Assembly (NCBI GenBank): GCA_033816765.1
Contig: CM066292.1
Location: 4,960,001 to 5,024,000, forward strand
Direction of reading: 5' to 3'
DNA: 64,000 bases
Source: Nothopassalora personata
Lineage: Eukaryota; Ascomycota; Dothideomycetes; Mycosphaerellales; Mycosphaerellaceae
A program made the translations under genes and the position numbers. Positions within the stretch are counted from its first letter, which is position 1; each line of letters opens with the position of its first letter. The notes beneath the pieces are model-generated. The model searched no databases. It was not told the DNA's origin and saw nothing but the letters and a program-made list of their open reading frames with translations. Below, one piece after another: positions 10,023 through 21,318 of the stretch.

Positions 10023-12999
10023 TAGCGAGTCCTAGTCATTATAGCTTTAGCTAGTCCTTCGTTACGCCCGGCTAGCTCGAGTATAGCGCTTACTAGTACT
10101 ATTACTAGGCTTACCCGCCTACCTTAGACCTTATTTGAGTCCCTTCGCCTACCGGACAACGTTAAGCATGTCCTTACTAACACGAACACGCTAAAGTCCG
10201 CCGCTAATGTTATGTTCCGAGAGCTTAGTCCTTAGAAGCGGGTTAAGGTGTTAAAGGACTTCTATAAGGGCTTTAAGAAGGTGTTCGAAGACTACTCCGT
10301 CTAGGTTAACCTGTTTTTCGAGGAAGTTAAGAGCGGCATAGGCAAGAGCTACTAGGATAAATTCCTTAGTAATAAGAAGCTCGATGTCTTGTTTCCTATC
10401 GTCGGTAAGATTCGTAAGACCGGTGTTATTGTCTCGTTCCAGGGCGAATCATTCCGTAACAACCGGTTTAGAGATTCGTAACCGAGAGAAGACTCTTCGA
10501 GCTACGCTTACCCGCTACTAGCTATAGTAGATAGACAATAAGATTCTTAATCGACGCGTTATCTCCGAGCTTTATAGTACTAATAGCGGGCGCCGCTAGT
10601 TCATAGCCTTTATTAACAAGTACCTAGATTATAGTAGGGCTATTAGTAGAATTTAGAGGGCACTAATCTAGCGTATAAGGATCGGCCGTAAGGGCATAGA
10701 TCGTAAGCGAATTCTAGAGCCTAGTAATCTTACCCGGTACGATAGGGAGGCTAAAGCACGCAGTATTAATCCGCAGTCGGCTAAGAGTAGGGAGATCATT
10801 AGAAGACACCGCCTAGCCGTCTATAAGGATAGCCTTCTATACTTTATAGAGGGTACTATTACTAAGAAGTCCGCGTCCCTAGAGGATAGCATAGATTAAC
10901 CTAGACTATCTAGCTAGTAATAGCCTTAGCCACGTTAGCTACTACCGGGTAGTAAAGGTAAAGGACGTATAAAGAGTACTACACTAACTCTACTACTAGC
11001 TTCTATCTAGCCTACAGTCCTATCGAGAGGCGGTCGTAAGTCGAGTCGACTTAAGTAGCTCTATATAGGCGAGAGTATAGGTAAGGGTATAACTGCGCCT
11101 ACTCGATCCTCGCCTAACCGAACGCTAGATGGCGTACCTATACGCGAGGGCAGTCCGCTAGGTATACCGGTTAGTACCCTACGATCTACTCCGGCCCTAA
11201 CTAAGAATAGTAATCCGATACTTACTATATTACCTTCGGCTATAATTAGGGATGTATTAGTCTTTAAAGATTAGATCCTATAAGAATACGAGGCCCTCCG
11301 GATTAAGCGCGCTAACTGCACCTATAATGAGCGGTACTATAGCATTAAGTTTAGAAACTCGATTAATGTAGATAGCATTAACTAGCTACCTAAGTACCGG
11401 ATAGCGGGCCTTGAGATGCTCGAATATGCTGTCTCGGACGTTCTTAAGAGGGATAGTAAGGTTAGCGCTATAATGTGCGATTAGTATGTTCGAGATTTCT
11501 ACTATAAGGCCCTCTACTTCGTTACGAATCCCGGTATTACCGCTAATACCCTATGTAAGCGCGCGCTTAAGGTCTAAGACTAGCTCTTTAAAGGCAAGAG
11601 TTTTTTAGCTATTAAGGTGAAGAATGGGTCGTAGTTTCGCCCTAATAAGCGTAGTTAGAAGACTGTTAACCCGCTTAGCTACCTCCGCGTTCGAGGTAAA
11701 GTCGGCACTACGAGTAGTATCGTTACGTATACTAACTATAACTAGATCCTCGACAAATTTAGTATCGATAAAGCTAACTAAGCCGATCTTAATAGTACCG
11801 GTACCTACATTAATAGTAACATGCTATACTAGTATAATGACGCTAAACTGGCGCCGCGGGTTAAAACGGTTAGAGAGATAATAAGTCGGGAATTCGACGT
11901 GTACCGATAGCACCTACGAGAATTGAGTAAGGTTAGTAACGGCGGCGTCTACTAGAACATGTAGTATTCTCTAAGCTAATAGATTATACGATAAGACCCC
12001 GGGCTATAGCTCTTATAAGTAGCGCTATACCCTTAACACTACACTCGGTTCATCTCCTTCCCTAGGCCTACGATTTTTAGCTTTAATAGGGCTTATTAGG
12101 GGGGTGACGTAAACACTATAGTGTAGTATACTAGGGTCGACTTAAACCTCGAAATTGAAAACTACTAGACTAGTAACCGGCTTAACATGCTGTACTCTCT
12201 TAACTTAGAGGGCACTAGTGGGCCGGAGTTTTTACACGGTTTTTATAAGAAAGGGAATGCTAGAGAGTTTATCTAGTAGTACTAGATTAACGACTATATA
12301 GAAGACGGCCGATTTAAGCGTTTCTTCTCGGTTAGGGTCTAAAATTACCTAAGTAAGAACAGCATCAGCTGGTTTAGAGAGGACCTAAGCGCTAGGTAAA
12401 TGCGGGTAACCACTATAGGCGTCCTAATAAGGTAGGCCGTACATAAGAGGATACTGCGTTAGATTAACTCTTACTTTATCGAGATCCGCGACGATAACTA
12501 TCTTAAACTCTAGAGAAGCTAGAGCATGCATTAGGTAATGGATCTCTATCGTAACTTTAAGACGCTAAGTAAGAGCGCTGTAGGGTTTAAGTATCGACGC
12601 CTAGTACCTAGCTATCCTTTCCCTACGGCCGTATACCTTAGCGGCATTAGCCCCCTATCCGATGCCCTAGCGGGTTTAAAGTCTTAGAACGATAACAAAG
12701 TTATCCTTAATGCTAGAAGGTAGCTTAATGCTACGGTCCGCCTAGACTCGGAGCTCTTCTATAAGAAGATGCATAATTAGCGCGTCCGAGCTATAAAATT
12801 GATAGATAAGTAGCTTAGCTTAGTTACTACTCTCGAGTAGATGTGCTTTATAAGCGAAGGGCGTAATAAGAGCTTCTTCCGCAACTACTATAGGAACTTC
12901 ACTAGCTAGCTACTTAGGGACGCGTCTAGTGAGACTAGTGTTAGCTACGATAACGAGTAGGTCTAGATAAAGGAGTTATGTAAGAATGAGTAGAACTGA
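10023..12999 (+). pseudogene. U-element long ORF, unrecognised ~980-residue protein
   Basis: From about 10023 the frame contains only TAG/TAA stops, which RIP explains as CAG/CAA, until a true TGA at 12997-12999. A 38 bp mini-LTR plus 5 bp TSD shifts the frame by +1 at 10424-10466; removing it restores one continuous frame. The predicted protein is basic. It has a Ser/Thr-rich N-terminus, then helical Lys/Arg/Glu-rich segments (for example E-D-Y-S-V-Q-V-N-L-F-F-E-E-V), and a C-terminal half rich in Tyr, Arg and Asn. I see no RT Y/F-x-D-D motif, no zinc knuckle and no obvious DDE or tyrosine-recombinase signature. The product is unknown and the start codon uncertain. Confidence 0.5.
10424..10461. 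mobile_element. 38 bp internally deleted mini-LTR
   Basis: This piece starts TGTTATTGTCTCGTTCCAGG and ends CCGTAACA. Those are the two ends of the 435 bp solo LTR at 42328-42762 (read on minus), with the middle missing. It is flanked by ACCGG at 10419-10423 and 10462-10466. The other U copy (about 285-330, minus) has a single ACCGG and no insert. Insertion is therefore directly shown by an empty site. Confidence 0.85.
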
Positions 13000-13591
13000 G
13001 TAGTTAGTACGGGTTTATAGGCTCCTAGTTTCTAGTTGATTTCCGGCTATAGCTATAGCCTATAGGTTTCTAGTTCTAATTCTAGTTCTAACTCTAGTTA
13101 ATGCTTCGGGTACGGGTGCTTCTAGTCCTTAGATCTTACTTGTTTCTTATGGTCACTTATCTTCCCTTAACTTACTTTCTAGCTACGCGATGGACTCGTC
13201 TTTAGATCTGTTAGGTTACTAGTACTAACACTTACTTGTCTTATAAATGGCGTTTACATTATTCGACTATCTAACCCGTTCGATTAATGCTAACATAGCT
13301 ACCTAATCCCTCGCCAGTTTCGTAGTATGCGTTAACGTAGTGCGACGGGCGCGAGTCGCGGATTATTAACGTTACTATTACGGTCTCTATTAAAGAAATC
13401 CTTTCGACCTTTATAAGCTGTCGCTAGTAGGCCCTAGGATTGCCTAACATCTTATATATTAAGCTAAATAGTAGGGTGAGCTACTATGCTACTATAAGAC
13501 TACCTTAGCTTATAGCGACTAACTAAGCTACCTATAGTGCCCGGGCTCACTACTTTAGAACCTAAGGACAGGTTCGTAATGGGGGAGGATA

Positions 13592-13988
13592 TATTAACGA
13601 CTAATTGGTTGTATTAACCTTAGGTTTAGTTATGTCGACCTTAGGTTTAGAGGGGGGGGTCCCTTAGGTCTAACTTGCCCCAATTTCATTTAGGTTTAAT
13701 TAGACATTTAGGCAAGCTAGTAGGACCTGGTATGGCTATTGAGATATATATACTACGTAGCTAAGCATTGTAAGCGTAGCATTAAGGCAACAATTCAATT
13801 TATACCTCTCGAGTAGAGGGCATAGGGGTTTAGGTCTACCAATCCTCTTGTTTTATCTAGCTACTACGCTGCTTATTACGTGACCTTATTTCACGGTCCC
13901 GGGACCGGCAAATACCTCTACTTACATAAGCGCCGCTCTACACTACTACAACTCGGACAGGCCTACATAGGGTGGTTAGTAGACATTA
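13592..13988 (+). repeat. Terminal repeat copy B
   Basis: A 397 bp member of the A-E repeat, TATTAACGAC...AGTAGACATTA, with the palindrome core at 13894-13907. A purine run GGGGGAGGA (about 13581-13589) lies immediately upstream, as expected for a polypurine tract before a 3' LTR. Its right end abuts the 3' end of the minus-strand R1 copy at 13989. It therefore serves at once as a direct repeat of A and an inverted repeat of C. Confidence 0.8.
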
Positions 13989-14008
13989 CTACGCTATTAC
14001 GTGATCCG

Positions 14009-14034
14009 ATTTACCGGTCCCGGGACCGGTAAAT
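14009..14034. repeat. Perfect 26 bp palindrome at R1 copy 2 3' end
   Basis: The same perfect palindrome as at 9580-9605, in the equivalent position of the inverted R1 copy, 20 bp inside its boundary with repeat B. Confidence 0.95.
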
Positions 14035-17000
14035 GTAACTCTACTAACTGAGGTCTAACTAAGGTAAGAACACCCTATAAAGTGAAGTCTAGATAACCGA
14101 ATCGGCTTAATAAACTAAAGGGCATGCGTAACACATGCCTAAGGGAAGTAAACTCCGTACGCCATTGCTAACTAATTAGTTCTTAGCCTCGATCCTACTA
14201 AACTGTGAAATTTCGGCTATAGAAAGGTTATAAGGCCTAACCTATAGCTTCTTAGATTCCGGTTTAGGATACGATCCCCTTTCGTTACTCCTATAGGTAG
14301 TACGTCTTCGTCGGCGATAGGCTCGATCTCGTTCGAATCACTACTATCTTCGCTATTAGCGACGCTATTAGTGACTTCTCCCTCCCCTATTACGAGATCG
14401 GTCCCATTATCTAAGTTTAGTACTTCTATAGTATCTAGGCGAAGCTCTGGAACTAGCTTAAGGTTTTCCCGTGCCTAAACACCCTTTATTAGCGTACTAT
14501 TAAGTTCCTTAAGAATATAGGTACTAAATTCCCTAGAGACACTAGATACCCGATATGGACCTTACTATCGGTAACCGATCTTGCGTAAGAATTTATCCTT
14601 ATATAGCTTATCGAATCTTATAACAAGGTCGCCCTTCTAGAAACTAATAAAGTTAACATTCCAGTAAGAATTAAAGTAGTCCTTACTAAGTTCTCTTAGT
14701 CGCTTCCTTCGAGTATATAGCTCTTCTAAACTAAGGTCTCGAGCCTAGAGTTAACGCGCACGTATAGTAAGTAGATCCTTAGTCGTTCTTACCGATCCCC
14801 ATTAATAATTCGCCTACGTCGGGTACTTAACCTTAATTGGTAGAATCGTACAATAGCTATATAGGACCTAAGCTAGCGTCATTCTAGTAGTACGACAGGT
14901 CGTAGTCCTATTAGCCTATAACACAGCGGGTACCTATTACTCCCATCCGCGGTATGTGTTCCTTATAAGCTTTACTAACGCTATAAGAATTAGACGGTGT
15001 CTAACCTCGACCGGAGTATTAGACTACGGATAGTACGGTAATATTTAGATCCTTCGAACACTAAGTCCTACGAGTAACCGCTTAACCTCAGCCGTATAAA
15101 CCGTAGCGTTATTAAGCACAATTTTAGCATAGTAGCCGTGCCTATAGAAGACATCCTTATATAGAAACTTAGTAACCGTCTTAGAGCTAGGAGGTGCCCT
15201 CGTTACTCTAGCCTCGATCTAGTTACTAAGTGCTTCGCGCGCAACTAGGAGGTATCTATTTTTATGTACCTAGACGGGGTCCGAGTACTACTTCTTACTA
15301 ATGACCTAAGGGGTCGATAAGTGAAGCTTACTAGCGCGCTAGTTGCCTTCGCGAAACCTATAAGGAGTATAACTTCGAACCTACGTAGAGACATCGGCGA
15401 AGCACCCGTCCTAGTAATACTAATTGGAAATAAGGTTATACACGACCTTAGCGCTACGATAACCGTGTCTCTTATAGCACTCTATAACGATCTCCTTCTA
15501 AGCCTTATTATCGTTAATTACAAGTTGTAACGGTACTCCTCGGCGCTTCTAGAAGAACAGTAACTAATCCCGGATAAAGAAGTTAACGCTCTTCTTTACT
15601 AGCCACCGGTACTTAGTACGGGTAATACTATCGGGCCGGGTCCTAGTTTCTATAACCTAAGTAAGCTACTTAGAGCTTTTAGAGTATTAGTCCCCGAGAT
15701 GTCGTGTTTTCTAGATTTTAACTAGATAGGTATCGACCGGCTCCGGGTACCCGAATAGCTTATTATTAATTATCCGGTCGACTTCGTCTTCGTTAGCTTC
15801 CCTAGGTTCCTAAGGTATAGAGGGCCTACGAGATAGGGCATCTAGGCTAGTGTACCTAGTCCCCGTAACGTGCTTCACTTCGAACGTGAATAGCCTAATC
15901 TATATAACCTACCGGGCTATTACCGAGTTCGGTAGGTCTAAAGCCGGCCGGTTAAGCTGCTATATAAGTGTCTTAGCATTAACCTTAAGGATAAAATTAA
16001 CGCTAGTAATATATCTCTAGATCTTCTTAAGCCTCTTAAGGACCCTAAGGCATTCTTACTTACTAGTATTATATCTAGATTCGAACGCGTTCTAGATTCT
16101 ACTCTTATACCGTACCGGGTAACGCCGTCGAGTACTGTCTATTAATTCTTAAGAAACGATACATCCCTATCTAGTGCCGCTAGCATTAACTAAGATAAAG
16201 ATAGACCTAGTACTAGGTAAGTAGTAGAGGGTAACTAAGGCTAGAGCCTACATAAGATATCTAGTAACCTCTTCTTTCGAGAACTGCTTATTTTCTGTCT
16301 AGGTGAACTCGGCGCCCTTCTTTAGTAGCTTATACATTGGTCGAGCGATAATAACGAACTAGGGGATCCATATCCGGAAGTACATACATAGCCCTACATA
16401 GGTGCGGACCTCCTTAATATAGGTAGGCGTAGGCTAATCTAGGATCTTAGCTATAACCTTTAGGTTAGGGTAGCGACTATCCGGGCTAGTAACGTACCTA
16501 ACGATCTTAAGCTTTTCGTATAACTATTAGGATTTACCTCTAGTAACTACCGCACTAGCTCTTTCTAAATTAGTAAGAACTAGATCTAGGGAAACAATGT
16601 GCTTAACGACCTATTTTCTTAACCTAGGCTCTACTTCTACATTCCTATAGTCCTTAGTTAGTCCCTTAATACCGATGTTATCGAGAAACGGCTTCGCTCG
16701 ATGCGAGATATAATTAAGTAGAATCTTTATTACCGTACGTACGAACTAGGTAACTAAATTAGTAGCTCCTTAAGGTAGAGTCGTGTTACGTACTAGGCTA
16801 AGAGGGGTTATAAAGGCTATTAAGTCCCGGTAGGACTTATCTAAAGTGATCTAATTATAACCTAAAAACAGGTCTATAAGTGAAGCGACTCGGCACCCGG
16901 TAAAATCCTCTAAGAAGCTATCCGTGTCCGGTGGAATGTTAGTATTGCGTATAGTAACCTTATTTAGGAGCATAGCTAAATTAATTAACCGATATAGCAT

Positions 17001-17857
17001 ATCGCTTCTAGAGGCATTAACCTTCTTTACGACTAGGAACTAGCTATTAGAATATACCCCTTATAAGTATTCTAGGATATTGTTCTTAATCCGGGCTCTA
17101 ATTATGCGCTTAACAATTGCCCTAAGACTTAGGTATAACCGGATAGGGCGTGCCTGCTATAGTCTATAAGGGACTATGTTAATCTTCTAAGGTGGTATAA
17201 CGTCGTACCTAATTTGCCTTATGTAACTAAAATCCTAAGCGAGGACTGCCTCCCGGTTATAGAGCATCTTATTAAATAAGGCCCTTTCTATTAGCAATAG
17301 CTTAATACTAACCTTAATTAAGGTAAGCCGTTCTAGAGTAATCCGGCTACCTCGCTTAATACTTAAGAATTTCTTAGTTAAGTACTTCCCGTTAAACGGA
17401 CCTTATCCTTTAGGCATCTTAGATTCTAGGTACAGTGCCCTACGCTTCTATTCTATATCTCCCTTATCTCGTGATTCTAGGCGTTCGTAAACGCTCGTGT
17501 CTACTAGCTTCTTCTTATCCGCCTTACGTTTATATATCGTAAAGACCTACGGTATCCTAATGTTAGCTATATTTAGCCTACTTATTACTTCCGTGCCTAA
17601 GCATTTAATATAGATTGCCTTAAGATCTCGGAGGGCTAATCCCCTTAAACTAAATAAACGTTAGTAATAGAATCTCCCTTAAACGTACGTGTTCCAATTT
17701 CTATAATTCGTTCCTTTATTCTAGCACTCCTAAGCAATCATAATAAGTAAGCTAAATAGTTACTAGGCGTTAGAGCCTTGCCGGGTTCCTATAGATGCGT
17801 CGTGTCTTCCTATAGATACGTCCTATCGTAGTCGTATCCGTTTTCCTCACTATAGCT

Positions 17858-17883
17858 ATTTACCGGTCCCGGGACCGGTAAAT
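17858..17883. repeat. Perfect 26 bp palindrome inside R1 copy 2
   Basis: The equivalent of 5551-5576 in copy 1, here fully symmetric. It separates the gag/protease and pol blocks of the element. Confidence 0.95.
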
Positions 17884-18902
17884 TAAAGTCCGAGGTTTCT
17901 CCGAGATAGTGCGAGAACCTTACTAATTTTATTAAATCCGGCTTTAGTAGGTCGGTGGGTTAAGCGCCGTAACTTAACCTACCCTTCTATTTTCCGGCGC
18001 TTTTAACAGTTCTTAAAGGGTCTTATATCTATCCAAGCTAACTAGGGTAGTAAACATAACACTTTCACCTTTACGGCTAGTAATAGTCCCCTCCTATTAA
18101 CTATTATCGCATTTACGGGTAGTAAGCCGCACCTTACGGGCCTACGGACGTCCTAGGATTATTAGTAAGTTTAGATCCGAGGAGGTAAACATGTCTACCT
18201 AGTAGTAAACCCTAAATACCTAAACATCTAAATTGCCTATAACACCTTTAAACTAGGCCCGCCCTCTAGTACCTCGAAAGGTAAGCTAAGTACTCGACAT
18301 TACTAGTAACCTAAACCTATAAGCGTTCCTCTAGCCGATAATATTCACCTCGGAACCCTTAATAATTAGGCACCTAATCTAGTTCTTATTTATCCTAAAC
18401 TCCGCTACTACCTAAGAACTAGGGACTATAGTAAAGTTGTTAAGGATACTAGAGAGCCCGATTTTCTTAACGTCCTTATATAGTTCCGTAGTAGGGACCG
18501 TACCTTTAGAGTAAAGCATAGTTAAATACACTCCGATATACTAGGCCTAACTATCTTTGTAGAAGACCTCCTTATTATACTTAGGTTTATCTTTATAGGT
18601 AACTACTTGTCTAGTGCGAACCTTAGGGTCCTTTCCTATAAGACGTCGTACTATAGCGAGCTTCTCCTAAAGGGCGGGGGTGTTAGTAACGCGACTGAAG
18701 AGGGTAGCCTCGAACTAGCGACTATATCGAAACCAATCTTAGGCGTTTACATTAGGAAACGTTATCTAGAGGATCTAATTAATCTAGTAGATAATACCCT
18801 CTTCCTTTATAACCGGGCTATTACTAGCTAAACTATATTATCGGACGTAGTTATTAATCCTTATAGTCTTAGCATTCTATATACGCTTCCTTTATGCGAA
18901 GG

Positions 18903-19095
18903 TGTCACCGTACCGGCGCCCATTCACCTCGATCCGCGCGCACGTGCGTGGGCACCACAAGCGCGCCGCTGACTAAGTCGCTGACTAATCGGCTTGGCGC
19001 TCCCTTAAGTATCTCGCGCTCTCCGCGCCTCTCTTAGATAGCTATCTATTCGACTTGTACCTTATCCGACCACGTGCTTGCACCTGCTTGTGACA
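18903..19095 (+). repeat. 5' LTR of intact chromovirus
   Basis: A 193 bp direct repeat with the 3' LTR; one visible difference (AAGTCGC here, AAGCCGC in the 3' copy). It contains TTAAGTAT (about 19003-19010) some 35-40 bp before the segment ATCTATTCGA (19044-19053), which could be a weak TATA element and the transcript start of the R region. Confidence 0.95.
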
Positions 19096-19097
19096 CT

Positions 19098-19107
19098 TCG
19101 AATAGAT
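19098..19107 (+). other. Putative self-primer binding site
   Basis: TCGAATAGAT lies 2 nt after the 5' LTR and is the exact reverse complement of ATCTATTCGA at 19044-19053 inside the LTR. No TGG-starting tRNA-type primer site is seen at the junction. In Tf1 and related sushi-group elements the first ~11 nt of the mRNA fold back and prime from such a site. The arrangement here fits that, if transcription starts near 19044. Confidence 0.55.
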
Positions 19108-19245
19108 CATCACCAACGTGTAGAGAGACACGAGAAGCTGCATTCGGGAGATTGCAGAGAAACCGCGACAGCACAAGGTGCTGAGATCAGGTGTTGGACT
19201 CGACTGAGTCGCACCTTGAAGTAGGTCATAGCTAACACAGCAGCA

Positions 19246-21318
19246 ATGGCAAGACCCACCGGCACCGGCGCGCCAGGCGCAGGCGCAGAGAACACTGACC
19301 GACGCGTCCATCGCGCGTCCCTTAGTAGATCATCCTTCTTCACCCTCCCACCTGATCCGCCGGATCCCAACAGCGCGAACCCAGCCCAGGCGACTCAGAC
19401 CCAAGGACGAGAAGAGGATATTGTGAACAAGCTCCTCGACGAGAACAACCAGTACCGCAAGCAGCATAAGAAAGTGTTCGACCAACTCCAAGAGATTGAA
19501 GAGGAGGAAGCCGAAACAGAACTGAACTTGGCTGATCTGTGCGGGCACGAGTTCATCGAGGATGAGACAGAAGACGAAGGAGCGGGCACGAGTGCAAGCG
19601 CACCTGAGAGGAGGGTTACTATCGACAACTTCCAGGAAGCTTTTGACTCACTGAATGGGCTGAACGCCGATAAGTTCAAGAAGACGGTCAACGACCACCC
19701 TCAAGCGATCCACAAGATCCTGTGCGACATCGAGTCAGACCATCGCCGCACACACAAACTAAATGCGACACTCGAGATGGCCAACCGCATCAACCTCCGT
19801 AAGGCGCAAGATGCAAAGGACCAGATGGACCGACTCGAGGATGCGATTGGTGAGGAACAAGCGGAGAACACCACTCTCAAGGAGGAAATCACCAAGTTGA
19901 AGGAGGAGATCGCAAAGCACGATAACACCATCAACGTCGACCCCGATGAACTTATCCAAGCCAAGGCTGATACGGCCAAGGCCACGGAAGCTAAGAAGCT
20001 GTACCGCACCCAGTGCAAGGCAGCTGAGGCCAAGCTTGTAGCTGCCGAGGAACGCATTGCTGAGCTCGAGAAGCAAAAGAAGGAACGAGGGCGGTCCAAG
20101 GAGAAACAGGACCCACCTCCGCAGAGAACGGAGTCCGAAGAGTCGCTGGAGCGTCGCCAGAATGGCGGCAAGCCAAACAAGCCTCAGAAGTCCGGCAAGC
20201 CCACGAAGAACAACGGAGATCCTGATTCGTCTGACTCTTCGGACGACGAGGATGGTGACAAGGACAAGAACCGCAAGAACAGTCGCAAGAGCGGTAGTCG
20301 CGAGAGGGCTAGTAAGAAGACGGACTCAGATGGCAACCCCATCTCGGCATACACCACATATGATGCCAACATGACTACCGGCATCAAGTCTTCTACCGAA
20401 CCGAAGGCCCCTACCAAGTTCGACCCGAAGAGCGACGACATCAAGTTTCAAGAATGGCAGCGTGCTGCTGAAGCTAAGCTGCAAGCATCCAAGTACCGTA
20501 CAGTAAAGGACTCCCTTCAAAACGTCCAGAGCTGGCTGAAGAACGGCGCTTGGACATATGTCGACTCAAAGATTCCTAGTCTCACCAAGTCCACGGATGG
20601 CACAACTACCCAGTATGCCTCCGTTGATGAGATGATGGAGCATCTGGCTAAGCGCTACGGCACCCGCAACGCCCACGCCAACGCCATGACCAAGCTCAAC
20701 ACTCTTCAGCAAGGCGACAAGGAGAAGTTCAGCGACTTCTACCCATCCTTCCGCGAGAACGCCGACATCGTCAATCTGGACAACGGCGCCGAGGAGAAGA
20801 AGCTCGAGAAGGACTTCTTACTCCGCAAGCTGAATGCGCGCTACGACAACCGCATTATGAACGAGGATACGGCCAAGATGACTCTCGAACAAGTTGTCTC
20901 AGCACTGTACGATTACGAGGACAAGTTTGAAGCCTACGACCTTAAGCACGGCAAGACCAGCAACAAGACCCAAGGTGACAAGAAGAACACCAAGGGTGGC
21001 GATGACAAGAAGGATAGCACTTCGAGCGGTGGAGGCAACACGAACACCACTACCAACCCGAATGCTAAGACCAAGTGGGCTGACCGTCCTCAGCAGTATC
21101 AGCACATCCAGCCTCTGGATGCGACTCGAGCCCAAGAATGCATCGACCAGAATCGGTGTCTGAAGTGCGAAGAAGAGGGACACCGCCGCGTTGACACAGA
21201 CCAGTGTCCACTGCGCGATGTTGCCCGCCGTCCTTTCGCACCAGGTTACAACCCAAGCAACAACCGTCGCAATGGTGGTGGCAATGCCAACAACAACGGC
21301 GGCGCGGGAAACGCCTAG
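19246..21318 (+). CDS. gag: Gag of intact chromovirus
   Basis: A 690-residue structural protein of the retrotransposon particle. The ATG at 19246 is the first in frame after the leader. The N-terminal ~60 residues are Pro/Thr-rich. Residues ~60-290 are strongly charged with heptad-like Leu/Ile spacing, which suggests a long coiled coil, longer than in most fungal Gags. Residues ~290-380 are a Ser/Asp/Lys-rich disordered linker. Residues ~385-560 resemble the Gag capsid (retrotrans_gag) domain, with W-Q-R-A-A-E and a Leu-rich core. A zinc knuckle follows at ~635-655, Cys-X2-Cys-X4-His-X7-Cys, with a longer last spacing than the usual X4. The tail is Asn/Gly-rich and basic. The stop TAG lies 4 nt after a slippery heptamer, so a minority of ribosomes should read on into pol. 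Confidence 0.93.
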   Translation: MARPTGTGAPGAGAENTDRRVHRASLSRSSFFTLPPDPPDPNSANPAQATQTQGREEDIVNKLLDENNQYRKQHKKVFDQLQEIEEEEAETELNLADLCGHEFIEDETEDEGAGTSASAPERRVTIDNFQEAFDSLNGLNADKFKKTVNDHPQAIHKILCDIESDHRRTHKLNATLEMANRINLRKAQDAKDQMDRLEDAIGEEQAENTTLKEEITKLKEEIAKHDNTINVDPDELIQAKADTAKATEAKKLYRTQCKAAEAKLVAAEERIAELEKQKKERGRSKEKQDPPPQRTESEESLERRQNGGKPNKPQKSGKPTKNNGDPDSSDSSDDEDGDKDKNRKNSRKSGSRERASKKTDSDGNPISAYTTYDANMTTGIKSSTEPKAPTKFDPKSDDIKFQEWQRAAEAKLQASKYRTVKDSLQNVQSWLKNGAWTYVDSKIPSLTKSTDGTTTQYASVDEMMEHLAKRYGTRNAHANAMTKLNTLQQGDKEKFSDFYPSFRENADIVNLDNGAEEKKLEKDFLLRKLNARYDNRIMNEDTAKMTLEQVVSALYDYEDKFEAYDLKHGKTSNKTQGDKKNTKGGDDKKDSTSSGGGNTNTTTNPNAKTKWADRPQQYQHIQPLDATRAQECIDQNRCLKCEEEGHRRVDTDQCPLRDVARRPFAPGYNPSNNRRNGGGNANNNGGAGNA
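21306..21312 (+). promoter_or_regulatory. -1 ribosomal frameshift heptamer GGGAAAC
   Basis: In the gag frame the codons are GCG GGA AAC GCC TAG, so the heptamer reads G GGA AAC, the canonical X XXY YYZ form in phase. Slipping by -1 gives GGG AAA and enters the pol frame, which is open from 21195 to 26318. The same heptamer is known from viral frameshift sites. Confidence 0.85.

Larger units (their letters stand above)
9622..13591 (+). mobile_element. Unidentified repetitive element U, full-length candidate
   Basis: A ~4 kb RIPped unit, also represented by the partial copy at 1-1104, so it is repetitive. It starts CATACCCCCTGCCG next to the R1 end and finishes GTAATGGGGGAGGATA next to repeat B. 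The two ends therefore have short inverted C5/G5 runs, and the right end resembles a polypurine tract. It encodes one long frame (10023-12999). The ~400 bp leader and ~590 bp trailer show no ORF; the trailer has a TTCTAGTTCTAA-type short tandem tract at about 13060-13100. It could be an independent transposon, or an extra 3' module of a larger R1 element bounded by repeats A and B. Confidence 0.6.
13989..18902 (-). mobile_element. R1 copy 2, 3' part (pol), RIPped
   Basis: The reverse complement matches 9621 back to about 4545 of R1 copy 1, without the solo LTR. It carries integrase (about 14600-15560), RNase H, RT (about 16280-17180) and the protease region. Short stretches translate identically in the two copies (for example 15321-15530 versus 8293-8084), although those frames are antisense shadows. 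Differences between the copies are mostly C/T or G/A. It is interrupted at 18902 by the intact chromovirus, whose TSD is GAAGG (18898-18902). Confidence 0.8.

Noticed and set aside
19110..19370. Minus-strand frames over gag and pol (for example 19701-20180, 20899-21444)
   Set aside because: Shadows of strongly biased coding sequence of the intact element.
21204..21308. Annotating pol from the first open codon after 21195 or from GTG at 21204
   Set aside because: No ATG, and the sequence overlaps gag; the in-phase slippery site explains expression better.
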